A stretch of DNA of 6,880 nucleotides from assembly GCA_000433415.1 (NCBI GenBank), contig FR890564.1:1610-8489 (forward strand), written 5' to 3'. This DNA is from Clostridium sp. CAG:448. Its GTDB lineage: Bacteria; Bacillota; Clostridia; Oscillospirales; CAG-272. Both the position numbers and the translations under genes were made by a program. The notes under the pieces are model-generated. The model made no database searches, was not told where the DNA came from, and saw only the letters and a list, made by a program, of their open reading frames with translations. Each line of letters opens with the position of its first letter. The stretch's first letter is position 1. Positions 1-5,814 of the stretch are shown here, one piece after another.

Positions 1-50
1 ATAGAACCGACTTTTTCACAGAGCGGAGTTGATTTTCCGCCTTTTTACAC

Positions 51-91
51 AAAAAACAACGCAAATCAAACCTTGTGGCTCAATTTGCGTT
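51..91 (-). terminator. Intrinsic terminator after tRNA-Leu
   Basis: Read on the minus strand, AACGCAAAT (91 to 83) pairs with ATTTGCGTT (66 to 58), and an inner AGCC/GGTT pairing can extend the stem. It is followed directly by G and a run of six T (56 to 51). The hairpin begins about five bases past the encoded CCA of tRNA-Leu, where a tRNA transcript would end. There is no T-run on the plus side, so it acts on the minus strand only. Confidence 0.85.
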
Positions 92-96
92 GCATT

Positions 97-183
97 TGGT
101 GCCGGTGGTGGGACTTGAACCCACACGGTATCGCTACCACCGGATTTTGAGTCCGGCACGTCTGCCAATTCCATCACACCGGC
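97..183 (-). tRNA. tRNA-Leu, anticodon CAA
   Basis: The minus strand folds as an 87-base type II tRNA with encoded CCA. The acceptor stem is GCCGGTG (183 to 177) with CACCGGC, followed by discriminator A and CCA (99 to 97). The anticodon stem CCGGA/TCCGG encloses loop CTCAAAA, giving anticodon CAA, which reads leucine codon UUG. The T arm contains GGTTCAAGTCC. The long variable arm (around GTGGTAGCGATACC) fits leucine. It has its own promoter and terminator, so it is a single-gene unit independent of the exporter operon upstream. Confidence 0.97.
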
Positions 184-201
184 AAATCAACCGACTTGCA
201 T

Positions 202-230
202 ATTATAGCATACTCTTTTCCGTTCGTCAA
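202..230 (-). promoter_or_regulatory. Sigma-A promoter of tRNA-Leu
   Basis: On the minus strand there is TTGACG (-35, 230 to 225), a 17-base spacer ending in TGC, and TATAAT (-10, 207 to 202). This is near-consensus with an extended -10. The tRNA 5' end lies about 18 bases beyond the -10 box, leaving a short leader for RNase P to remove. Confidence 0.92.
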
Positions 231-240
231 GGGCTTTTTG

Positions 241-268
241 AAAAATATTTCCGATAATGTTTCGGAAA
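241..268 (-). terminator. Terminator of the ABC exporter operon (distal hairpin)
   Basis: On the minus strand TTTCCGA (268 to 262), loop AACATTA, TCGGAAA (254 to 248) is followed by TATTTTT (247 to 241). The stem is only 7 bp with three G-C pairs, but the T-tract and its position just upstream of the tRNA-Leu -35 box make it a sensible end point for the exporter transcript. Confidence 0.6.
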
Positions 269-299
269 AAGGCTAAAAGTGTTTTGGAAATACCGGGTA

Positions 300-325
300 G
301 CCCCCGCTGTGGATGGGGCGGGGGC
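300..325 (-). terminator. GC-rich hairpin just after the exporter operon
   Basis: GCCCCCGC (300-307) and GCGGGGGC (318-325) form a perfect 8 bp, all G-C stem with a 10-base loop, starting about 15 bases past the stop codon of the last exporter gene. Neither strand has a T-tract after it, so it is not a classical intrinsic terminator. It could protect the mRNA 3' end or act with the weaker hairpin at 241-268 as a two-step terminator. Confidence 0.5.
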
Positions 326-340
326 ATCTTACGCATTCTC

Positions 341-2188
341 CTATGTCGCTGAATCGGGCTTTTGGTCTTCGGTGTAGTACTGTGCCTGTGCGTGCCACAG
401 TTCCGCGTATTTGCCTTCGGCATCGGAAAGCAGGTCGGTATGCGTGCCGCACTGTATGATCTGACCACCGTCAAAAACGGCAATTTTATCACAGAATCGG
501 CAGGAAGCGAGGCGGTGGCTGATGTAAACGGCGGTTTTGCCGCCGGAAAGGTCATTGAACTTCCGGTAAACCTCATATTCGGACAGCGGATCAAGCGCGG
601 CGGTCGGTTCGTCCAGTATCATGAACGGAGCGTCCTTGTACAGTGCGCGGGCAAGCGCAATTTTCTGCGCTTCACCGCCGGAAATCTCTATGCCGTTTTT
701 GTCAAAATCGTGATAAAGAATGGTGTCCGTTCCTTGCGGCATCTGTGCTAAGCGTTCCCCGAATCCCGCTTCCCGAAGGCAGGCTTCCGCTTTCGCACGA
801 TCGTACCGGGCACCTGCCGCGACATTTTGCCCGAGAGGGAAGGCGAACAGGCGAAAATCCTGAAAGACCACCGAGAACAAAGACAGATACTCCCGGTAAT
901 CGTATTTCCGGATATCGACGCCGTTGAGTAAAATTTCCCCCTCGGTTGGATCGTAAAGACGGCAGAGCAGTTTGATGAACGTGGTTTTTCCGCTGCCGTT
1001 CATGCCGACAACGGCAAGTTTTTCGCCGATTCTGAACGACAGGCTGACATGTCGCAGGGCATAGGTTTCGGTATTCGGATACCGGAAGGAAACATTGCGG
1101 AATTCAATATCATATTCATTATCGTTCCGTTTTTCCACCGACAGAGTTCCCTGTTTCATGTTGTTCGGAATGTCAAAGTAGGAAAAATAGCGTTGCAGGT
1201 AGGTATGGTTTACCAGTGAGAGCTGCCATGTGCTGACTAAGGCTGCAATTGCCGCCATGAACAGCATCAGGCAGGAAACATATTGTGCGATGGAGCCAAC
1301 CGAGAGACCACCATGCAGTGCGGCTGCTACCAGGATTAGGTATACACCGAAGCGCAGTGCATAATTCAGAACCGTAGAAACCAGGTTCATACCTGCGCAC
1401 TGCAGGCGCATGGATTGTTCACGGTCGCACATTTGGTCGTATAATGCTTTTCTAGAGGCGGTCAGTCCTTCTTCCATATGGTACAGACGGATGTCCTTTT
1501 CGGTGGTGTAATGTCCGATGTAGGCAGTGAACCTGTAGAGCAGGATGTTCATCGGTACCCATTCGGAGTAGATTGCCATGCGCAATCCGGAGGTCTTCCG
1601 ATTGACCAGAACGCTGACGGTTACGCTCAGTGCGATTCCACTGACAAAGGCAATTTTTGACCAGAGGGCAATGGTATCCAGCATGAAAAAGGATGCTGTC
1701 AGAGATACGGAGGCGATGATCTGCGTGACTGTCTGAACCAGATTTTCAAGACTGCTTGTGAGATAGAAAAGGTTGTAGCCGGTGTCCGTTTCCGTGCGAA
1801 TGCGGTCGCAGAGTAGGGAAACCTCGCGATCTTCAATGGAGGCATAAGCAAGGTGCATTGCTTTTTCCGCGTAACACCATTCGTGAGATTGGTACACCTT
1901 CGAGCTGCCGATTTCCTTTTGTGCCTTCAGCCAAAAATGCAATAGATGCAAACCGAAGGGTATGCCGACGCCCAGTGCGGCATACAGCACAAGGGTGGAC
2001 AAGGGAGCACCTGCCGCCAGGGCATCGATCAGTTTTGCTGAAAAATAGATTGGCGCATAGGGAAGGAGGGCTTTGACCAGACTGTCGGATACCAGTGCAT
2101 AAACATAAGCGGGACTCAGGCTGTAAAGCATTTGGATCGCACGGCGGCTGATATGCAGGTGCTCTTTGACGGTCATTTTTGCACGCAT
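341..2188 (-). CDS. ABC exporter half-transporter (membrane + ATPase domains), second of pair
   Basis: This 615-residue protein is a fused membrane/ATPase half-exporter, expected in the cytoplasmic membrane as a dimer with the product of the preceding gene. About six hydrophobic segments are visible (near residues 26-50, 64-86, 150-170, 172-196, 268-292, 300-322). The nucleotide-binding domain then has A-loop Tyr370, Walker A GMNGSGKT (395-402, Lys401), Q-loop Gln443, signature ISGGE (502-506), Walker B FMILDE (522-527) with catalytic Glu527, D-loop ALD (531-533) and switch His558, so it looks catalytically competent. The signature ends in Glu rather than the usual Gln, as in a subfamily of paired clostridial exporters. 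The ATG at 2188 has AAAGGAGGTGA (2205-2195) nine bases upstream and overlaps the preceding gene by 16 bases. An in-frame ATG at 2176 makes an ATGA overlap but sits too far from that site. Substrate unknown; peptide, lipid or drug export are all possible. Confidence 0.93.
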   Translation of the reverse strand: MRAKMTVKEHLHISRRAIQMLYSLSPAYVYALVSDSLVKALLPYAPIYFSAKLIDALAAGAPLSTLVLYAALGVGIPFGLHLLHFWLKAQKEIGSSKVYQSHEWCYAEKAMHLAYASIEDREVSLLCDRIRTETDTGYNLFYLTSSLENLVQTVTQIIASVSLTASFFMLDTIALWSKIAFVSGIALSVTVSVLVNRKTSGLRMAIYSEWVPMNILLYRFTAYIGHYTTEKDIRLYHMEEGLTASRKALYDQMCDREQSMRLQCAGMNLVSTVLNYALRFGVYLILVAAALHGGLSVGSIAQYVSCLMLFMAAIAALVSTWQLSLVNHTYLQRYFSYFDIPNNMKQGTLSVEKRNDNEYDIEFRNVSFRYPNTETYALRHVSLSFRIGEKLAVVGMNGSGKTTFIKLLCRLYDPTEGEILLNGVDIRKYDYREYLSLFSVVFQDFRLFAFPLGQNVAAGARYDRAKAEACLREAGFGERLAQMPQGTDTILYHDFDKNGIEISGGEAQKIALARALYKDAPFMILDEPTAALDPLSEYEVYRKFNDLSGGKTAVYISHRLASCRFCDKIAVFDGGQIIQCGTHTDLLSDAEGKYAELWHAQAQYYTEDQKPDSAT

Positions 2189-4026
2189 GATTCCTCACCT
2201 CCTTTGTAATCCGCATGGTACCAACAGCTTTGAATTTCGTAGAGTTTTGCATACGCACCGCCGCGTGCAATCAGCTCTCTGTGGCTGCCTTCTTCTGTGA
2301 TTCTTCCGTCTGAGAGAAACAGAATGCGGTCACAAAAGCGGGTGGATGCAAGACGGTGTGAAATGAAAAGGGAGGTTTTGCCGGCGGTCATATCGTGGTA
2401 TTGCAGATAGACCTCATTTTCCGCAATGGGGTCCAGTGCTGCAGTCGGTTCGTCCAGTACGAGTACCGGGGCATCCTTATAGAGTGCGCGTGCCATCATG
2501 AGTTTTTGTACCTCTCCGCCGGAGAGTTCGATTGCCTCCGGGTTTACCTGTTTGTCCAGGCGGGTGTCGATTCCGTGTGGCAGGGAATCCAGCTTTTTGC
2601 CGAGTCCCGCACGGCGCATACAGTTTTCGGCGCGGGCTTTGTCCACCTGTTCACCTATGGTACAGGCAACTGTTTCAGCCAGCGAAAAGAAGGCGGTCTG
2701 CACGTCCTGGAAAACGGGAGAGAAAAGGCGGTAGTAGTCATCCTTGTAAAAATCCTCCGCGGGGACACCGTTGATGCGGATCTGCCCCGCAGTGGGACGG
2801 TACAGACCGCACAGCAGTTTGACGAGGGTGGTTTTTCCGGCACCGTTCATGCCGACCAGTGCAATACGTTCACCGGGGTGAAATGTAAAGGAGAGGTCGT
2901 CCAGTGTATTTTTCTGTGCGCCGTCATAGCGAAAGGAAACATGGTCAAACGTGATTTCCGGTGCACGGGAGAGATGATCATCGAGGTGTGCTCTTCCGCT
3001 TCCGTCTTCATCCGGCAGATCCAGGTATTCGCGAAAATCACAGATGACAAGGCTTGCTTCATGCATATCATGCCATGCGGATAAAATGTCGCTGATGTGC
3101 CCGGCAAATCCTGAAACGGCGGCGAAGTACAGTACAAACTGATCGACCGTGATTTTTCCGTTCACCGCCATAGCGATCAATATCGCATATGCGGCGCCAT
3201 CGCGCAAAAGGATGATGGTAATGTCCGGAAGTCTGGAGAGAAATTTGCGCAGACGCAGACGCTTTTGTATTGCGGTGTGCCGATCAAACAGATCGTGAAA
3301 AACAGAACGAAGCCAGTCGGACATACCGTAAATGCGGATGTCTTTGGCAGTCGCGAAGTCGGCGGTGCGCCCCGTCACATAGGAGAGCTTGCTTTCAACA
3401 TCTGTCCGCGCGGCGCGGGTGCGGTATTCGTATTTCTGATAGGCGCGCAGGGCGAACCAGTTGATCAGCGGAGCGAGTGTGAGCAAGAGCAAAAGGAACG
3501 GGCTGGCAAAGGAGATGACGGTGCCGAACAGGAGGTAACAGAGAACACTTTTGAGCAGATTCGTGCTTTGCTGTGGCATTTCCAGTAGCTTAACCGTTCC
3601 GTTGGACATCCATGTTGCCATTTGTGCGCGATCGTGCAGGTCGCGTGTTTCTTTTTTCTCATAAGTCTGATAAAAACAGTGCATCGATTTGCGGTCCAGA
3701 CGGATGAATTGCGAAAAGCGAAAACGGCTCAGATACGCGGTCAGCACCGTCGCGCAGAAGTCACGCAGGGCAACGGCAAGCACGGTCATGCCGAGCAGGA
3801 TACCGATCGCCGTTGCCGCGTGCGCGAAGGTCTGTCCGGTCGTCACCTCTGCCACAACCAGCGCGGGCAGCCTGATTTCCGCCCATGCGAGGAATACACC
3901 GAGCGGGATACCTGCCGCCATCAGCCAGAAGGACTGCGGGGTGACATGTAACATTTCACGGAAGCTCCAAAAGGCATTGCTCCATGCACTGCGGTAAGGT
4001 TTTTTCTTTTCGGATTTGGCTTTCAA
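2173..4026 (-). CDS. ABC exporter half-transporter (membrane + ATPase domains), first of pair, TTG start
   Basis: This is a 617-residue half-exporter, almost the same length as its neighbour. Hydrophobic segments lie near residues 33-61, 68-98, 158-175, 176-196, 266-288 and 294-318. The ATPase domain shows A-loop Tyr367, Walker A GMNGAGKT (392-399, Lys398), Gln440, signature LSGGE (501-505), Walker B VLVLDE (521-526) with Glu526, ALD D-loop (530-532) and His557. Both partners keep a catalytic Glu and switch His, so neither ATP site looks degenerate, unlike many heterodimeric exporters. I chose TTG at 4026 because AAAGGAG (4042-4036) lies nine bases upstream and a -10 box sits just before it. 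Extending to the ATG at 4128 would put promoter and terminator inside the gene and has no ribosome site. The resulting N-terminus is a basic cytoplasmic tail (KAKSEKKKP) before the first membrane helix. Its end overlaps the next gene by 16 bases, implying co-translation. Substrate not identifiable. Confidence 0.93.
   Translation of the reverse strand: MKAKSEKKKPYRSAWSNAFWSFREMLHVTPQSFWLMAAGIPLGVFLAWAEIRLPALVVAEVTTGQTFAHAATAIGILLGMTVLAVALRDFCATVLTAYLSRFRFSQFIRLDRKSMHCFYQTYEKKETRDLHDRAQMATWMSNGTVKLLEMPQQSTNLLKSVLCYLLFGTVISFASPFLLLLLTLAPLINWFALRAYQKYEYRTRAARTDVESKLSYVTGRTADFATAKDIRIYGMSDWLRSVFHDLFDRHTAIQKRLRLRKFLSRLPDITIILLRDGAAYAILIAMAVNGKITVDQFVLYFAAVSGFAGHISDILSAWHDMHEASLVICDFREYLDLPDEDGSGRAHLDDHLSRAPEITFDHVSFRYDGAQKNTLDDLSFTFHPGERIALVGMNGAGKTTLVKLLCGLYRPTAGQIRINGVPAEDFYKDDYYRLFSPVFQDVQTAFFSLAETVACTIGEQVDKARAENCMRRAGLGKKLDSLPHGIDTRLDKQVNPEAIELSGGEVQKLMMARALYKDAPVLVLDEPTAALDPIAENEVYLQYHDMTAGKTSLFISHRLASTRFCDRILFLSDGRITEEGSHRELIARGGAYAKLYEIQSCWYHADYKGGEESCVQK
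2195..2205 (-). promoter_or_regulatory. Ribosome binding site of second ABC gene, inside the first
   Basis: AAAGGAGGTGA on the minus strand lies nine bases before ATG 2188 and within the last codons of the first exporter gene. The spacing selects this ATG over the in-frame ATG twelve bases later. Confidence 0.8.
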
Positions 4027-4035
4027 GGGGAAATT

Positions 4036-4042
4036 CTCCTTT
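4036..4042 (-). promoter_or_regulatory. Ribosome binding site that fixes the TTG start
   Basis: AAAGGAG on the minus strand is nine bases (AATTTCCCC) before the TTG at 4026-4024. No such site precedes the only upstream in-frame ATG at 4128, so it decides the start of the first exporter gene. Confidence 0.8.
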
Positions 4043-4059
4043 CTTTTTGCAGTGGTTCC

Positions 4060-4065
4060 AGTATA
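4060..4065 (-). promoter_or_regulatory. -10 box of the ABC exporter promoter, no good -35
   Basis: TGCTATACT on the minus strand gives an extended -10 (TATACT at 4065-4060) about 34 bases before the TTG start. The expected -35 position, 17 bases upstream, reads TTTCTT, a poor match to TTGACA. A good -10 with a poor -35 is typical of promoters needing an activator, which would fit control by the adjacent LytTR regulator. That link is inferred. Confidence 0.6.
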
Positions 4066-4080
4066 GCACAAAAAACGCGA

Positions 4081-4124
4081 AAAAGAAAATTCGTGCACCA
4101 ACGGTAATCGGAGGTACACGAATT
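4081..4124 (-). terminator. Intrinsic terminator after the kinase gene
   Basis: Six bases past the kinase stop codon the minus strand reads AATTCGTGTACC (4124-4113), a 13-base loop, then GGTGCACGAATT (4099-4088). The 12 bp stem has one G-U wobble. It is followed by a T-rich tract beginning TTCTTTTT. The plus strand has no T-tract. It separates the regulator/kinase operon from the exporter operon, whose -10 box lies only about 20 bases further on. Confidence 0.82.
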
Positions 4125-4130
4125 GCACGG

Positions 4131-4781
4131 TCAGATGGCTGGTACCAAAAATTCAGAAGTAAATGCACCATCCTCACTGTTGTATTTGACCCAACCGCCA
4201 TGTGTCGAGAGAATTGCCTGTGCGCGGTGCAGACCGAAGCCGTGTATACCGCTTGTTTTTTTCGTGGAGAACAGGGAACCGATCTTTTTCCTTTTCGGAC
4301 CGGCAGTGTTGAGCAGATAAAAGTACAGCATCTTTCCTTTCATGCAAATGGTCAGGCGGATAAATTTTTCACCCGCTGCCGCATCGCATCCTTCAATGGC
4401 ATTGTCCAACAGATTGCCGATTACAATACTCAGCTCCAGATCCGACAGTGTCAGATGATCGGGAACATGCGCATCTACTTTGACGCTGATTCCAGCCGCT
4501 TTTGCCTGTGCCAATTTGGCGGAAAGGATCGCGTCAACGGTTATATTTCCTGTTTTGAGCAGGGTGTCCACATGCTGAAGGCTGCGGTCAAGCTGTTCGA
4601 TGTAGAGAAGCGCGCGGTCAACTTCTCCCGCTTCCAGTTGTCCTTTGAGCGCCTGCAGATGATGGTGAAAATCGTGTTTGTAACCGCGCATTTCATTATG
4701 GATGCTCCGCACCTCGGCGAGATGTCTTTTCGCCTGGTCCTCCTGCATTCCCACAAGTTTCAGATAGGTTCTTTTCCGCAT
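4131..4781 (-). CDS. GHKL sensor histidine kinase core, AgrC-like, without membrane sensor
   Basis: This is a 216-residue kinase of the GHKL/SpoOB-dimerisation type that partners LytTR regulators. The N-terminal part is charged and helical and carries the H-box motif GYKHDFHHHL with likely phospho-acceptor His36. The ATP-binding domain has N-box IGNLLDNAIEGC (Asn123, Asn127), Asn158 of the LLNTAG stretch, and G-box GIHGFGL (178-184). AgrC-type kinases usually run to about 430 residues with a multi-helix membrane sensor; here no hydrophobic segment precedes the H-box, so the protein should be cytosolic or rely on a partner for its signal. ATG 4781 has AAGGGG five bases upstream, and that site overlaps the stop codon of the regulator gene (9-base gap), so translation is probably coupled. 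A short soluble GHKL form, rather than a truncation, is possible because the ribosome site is good. Confidence 0.9.
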   Translation of the reverse strand: MRKRTYLKLVGMQEDQAKRHLAEVRSIHNEMRGYKHDFHHHLQALKGQLEAGEVDRALLYIEQLDRSLQHVDTLLKTGNITVDAILSAKLAQAKAAGISVKVDAHVPDHLTLSDLELSIVIGNLLDNAIEGCDAAAGEKFIRLTICMKGKMLYFYLLNTAGPKRKKIGSLFSTKKTSGIHGFGLHRAQAILSTHGGWVKYNSEDGAFTSEFLVPAI

Positions 4782-4790
4782 ACAATCCCC

Positions 4791-5015
4791 TTAGTTATGT
4801 GCAATAAATGCACGGTTAATGTCATCGTATTTGCCGCGGGCAATCGGAATTTCGGTACCGTTTTCCAGTGTCACCGATTTGCGTCCGATGCGGACAATCG
4901 ACCGTAAATTGACAAGGTAGGAACGGTGTGACCGGTAAAATTCCGCTCCCAGCCGTTCGGCAAAAGCCGAGATGTTTCCTTTGTTACGAGATGTTTCCTT
5001 TGATACGGTATTCAC
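4791..5015 (-). pseudogene. 3' fragment of response regulator: C-terminal half of LytTR
   Basis: This frame can open at GTG 5015 and runs 74 residues. Only the part after GNIS is genuine regulator sequence (58 residues with RSHRSYLVNL, NGTEIPIARGKY); the leading 16 residues come from out-of-frame reading of the duplicated segment and what precedes it. There is no convincing ribosome site before the GTG. Restart from the upstream TAA at 4984 is conceivable, since stop and GTG are about 30 bases apart, but the product lacks half of its fold. Confidence 0.6.
4969..5006. repeat. 19-base tandem duplication inside the response regulator
   Basis: Copy one (4969-4987) and copy two (4988-5006) each begin GAGATGTTTCCTTTG on the plus strand and match at 18 of 19 positions; they differ only at 4984 (T) against 5003 (A). 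A C precedes each copy. Nineteen is not a multiple of three, so the repeat shifts the frame. The single mismatch itself creates the TAA stop on the coding strand (CGTAAC instead of CGTATC). Confidence 0.97.
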
Positions 5016-5511
5016 CGTCTTTTGTATGAATCACCAGATCGTGCAGAAACGATTCCGCATAAAGAATATCGCTCTCGTATATTTTCCGCATTTCACCCTC
5101 ACAACTGATCAGCAAAGAAGGCGGTTCGGTTGCCAGCCGTTTGGCGGCGCGTGTAAGTACGGTATGTAGTTTCTGTGCGGCGACCGGCTTTGTCAGGTAA
5201 TGAAGTGCATCAACTTCATACCCATCGCCAACGAATTCAAAATGTGAGGTGATAAAAATGATCTGTGCCCGACAATTGTCGCAACGCAGGTGCCTGGCAA
5301 GGGAGATGCCGTCCATTCCGCTCATTTCCACGTCGAGAAGCAGAATGTCATAGCTTTTTTCGTCCGCATAGGCAAACAGGAAGGCTTCGGCGCTCGGAAA
5401 AAGGCGGATATCGCAGGGAATACCCGTATCCTTTGCCCAATCTGCAACCATATCCCGTAACCCTTGGGCGGCGGTAGGATCATCATCACAGATGCCGATG
5501 CGGTATGCCAT
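4984..5511 (-). CDS. 5' fragment of response regulator: intact receiver plus start of LytTR
   Basis: As it stands, translation from ATG 5511 gives about 175 residues ending in RIKGNIS. The receiver is complete and should still accept phosphate from the kinase. The LytTR domain begins around residue 133 and is cut roughly in its middle, so DNA binding is not expected. Such a product could act as a phosphate sink. Confidence 0.75.
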   Translation of the reverse strand: MAYRIGICDDDPTAAQGLRDMVADWAKDTGIPCDIRLFPSAEAFLFAYADEKSYDILLLDVEMSGMDGISLARHLRCDNCRAQIIFITSHFEFVGDGYEVDALHYLTKPVAAQKLHTVLTRAAKRLATEPPSLLISCEGEMRKIYESDILYAESFLHDLVIHTKDGEYRIKGNIS

Positions 5512-5519
5512 AGACATTT

Positions 5520-5529
5520 CTCCTTCCTT
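5520..5529 (-). promoter_or_regulatory. Ribosome binding site of the response regulator
   Basis: On the minus strand AAGGAAGGAG ends at 5520. The AAGGAG part is eight bases from ATG 5511 but only two from ATG 5517, which favours the downstream start. The upstream AAGGA is seven bases from ATG 5517, so that start is not excluded. Confidence 0.65.
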
Positions 5530-5570
5530 TTTGTTTAATCTGATTTGTTTTATCTGAATTTGTTTTATCT
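5530..5570. repeat. Three imperfect direct repeats upstream of the regulator gene
   Basis: Plus-strand copies are TTTGTTTAATCT (5530-5541), TTTGTTTTATCT (5544-5555) and TTTGTTTTATCT (5559-5570); the second and third are identical and the first differs by one base. Start-to-start spacing is 14 and 15 bases. They fill the gap between the tRNA-Thr terminator and the regulator ribosome site, where a promoter or operator must lie. No convincing promoter boxes are visible; a weak TTGCTT-N17-GATAAA (5577 to 5549, minus strand) overlaps the repeats. Confidence 0.7.
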
Positions 5571-5575
5571 AAAGC

Positions 5576-5603
5576 AAAAATCCTGCACTTGCGTGCAGGA
5601 TTT
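5576..5603 (-). terminator. Intrinsic terminator of tRNA-Thr
   Basis: On the minus strand TCCTGCAC, loop GCAA, GTGCAGGA (5600-5581) is a perfect 8 bp stem, extendable by flanking A/T pairs, followed by TTTTT (5580-5576). It starts immediately after the encoded CCA of tRNA-Thr and isolates the tRNA from the regulator operon. Confidence 0.88.
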
Positions 5604-5679
5604 TGGAGCTGGTAATCAGAATCGAACTGATGACCTCGTCATTACCAATGACGTGCTCTACCGACTGAGCCATACCAGC
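5604..5679 (-). tRNA. tRNA-Thr, anticodon GGT
   Basis: This is a 76-base tRNA on the minus strand with encoded CCA. The acceptor stem is GCTGGTA (5679-5673) with TACCAGC, discriminator T, then CCA (5606-5604). The D arm contains GGCTCAGTCGGTAGAGC. The anticodon stem CGTCA/TGACG holds loop TTGGTAA, giving anticodon GGT for threonine codons ACC and ACU. The T arm is ATCAGTTCGATTCTGAT. It is a single-gene unit with its own promoter and terminator. Confidence 0.97.
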
Positions 5680-5704
5680 ATCGCCTTTTACCGACGACTC
5701 GTAC

Positions 5705-5733
5705 AGTATAGCAGATCGGGAACGGTTTGTCAA
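5705..5733 (-). promoter_or_regulatory. Sigma-A promoter of tRNA-Thr
   Basis: On the minus strand there is TTGACA (5733-5728), a 17-base spacer ending in TGC, and TATACT (5710-5705). A perfect -35 with an extended -10 marks a strong stable-RNA promoter. The A/T-rich stretch just upstream (about 5735-5776) looks like an UP element. Confidence 0.93.
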
Positions 5734-5814
5734 TAGCTTTTTTGAAAAAAATGCAGAAAAAGAAAAATTTTTTCTTCGGTGAAAAGCGCTCCCTTTGAAA
5801 AGGGCAAAAAGCAA

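Larger units (their letters stand above)
4791..5511 (-). pseudogene. LytTR response regulator (AgrA-like), frameshifted by a 19-base tandem duplication
   Basis: With one repeat copy removed this reads as a 233-residue receiver plus LytTR DNA-binding regulator, the normal size for the AgrA type. Counting from the ATG at 5517, the receiver has acidic residues Asp11-Asp13, phospho-acceptor Asp62 (LLLDVEM), Thr90 and Lys110 (YLTKP). The LytTR half contains the hallmark FYRSHRSYLVNL. The frame is broken after GNIS by the duplication at 4969-5006, which brings in TAA (4986-4984); the rest continues in another frame to TAA at 4793. The break falls inside the LytTR domain, so neither piece holds a complete DNA-binding fold. 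I prefer ATG 5511 (AAGGAG eight bases upstream, giving the family-like start MAYRIGICDDD) over ATG 5517, which is only two bases from that site. It leads the operon with the kinase. Confidence 0.88.

Noticed and set aside
4088..4124. 12 bp dyad as an operator rather than a terminator
   Set aside because: Its place just after the kinase stop and the T-rich tract on the minus side fit a terminator better; an added regulatory role is not excluded.
4027..4128. N-terminal extension of the first ABC gene to the ATG at 4128 (651 residues)
   Set aside because: It would cover the kinase terminator and the exporter -10 box and has no ribosome site. TTG 4026 has a well-spaced AAAGGAG and gives a length matching its partner.
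3984..4907. Long plus-strand open frame (307 residues) across the kinase
   Set aside because: It lies antisense to the conserved kinase domains and crosses the terminator and exporter promoter; its translation shows no recognisable domain and no ribosome site was seen.
4791..5015. Standalone LytTR regulator expressed from GTG 5015
   Set aside because: It carries only the second half of the domain, the first 16 residues come from out-of-frame duplicated sequence, and there is no good ribosome site.
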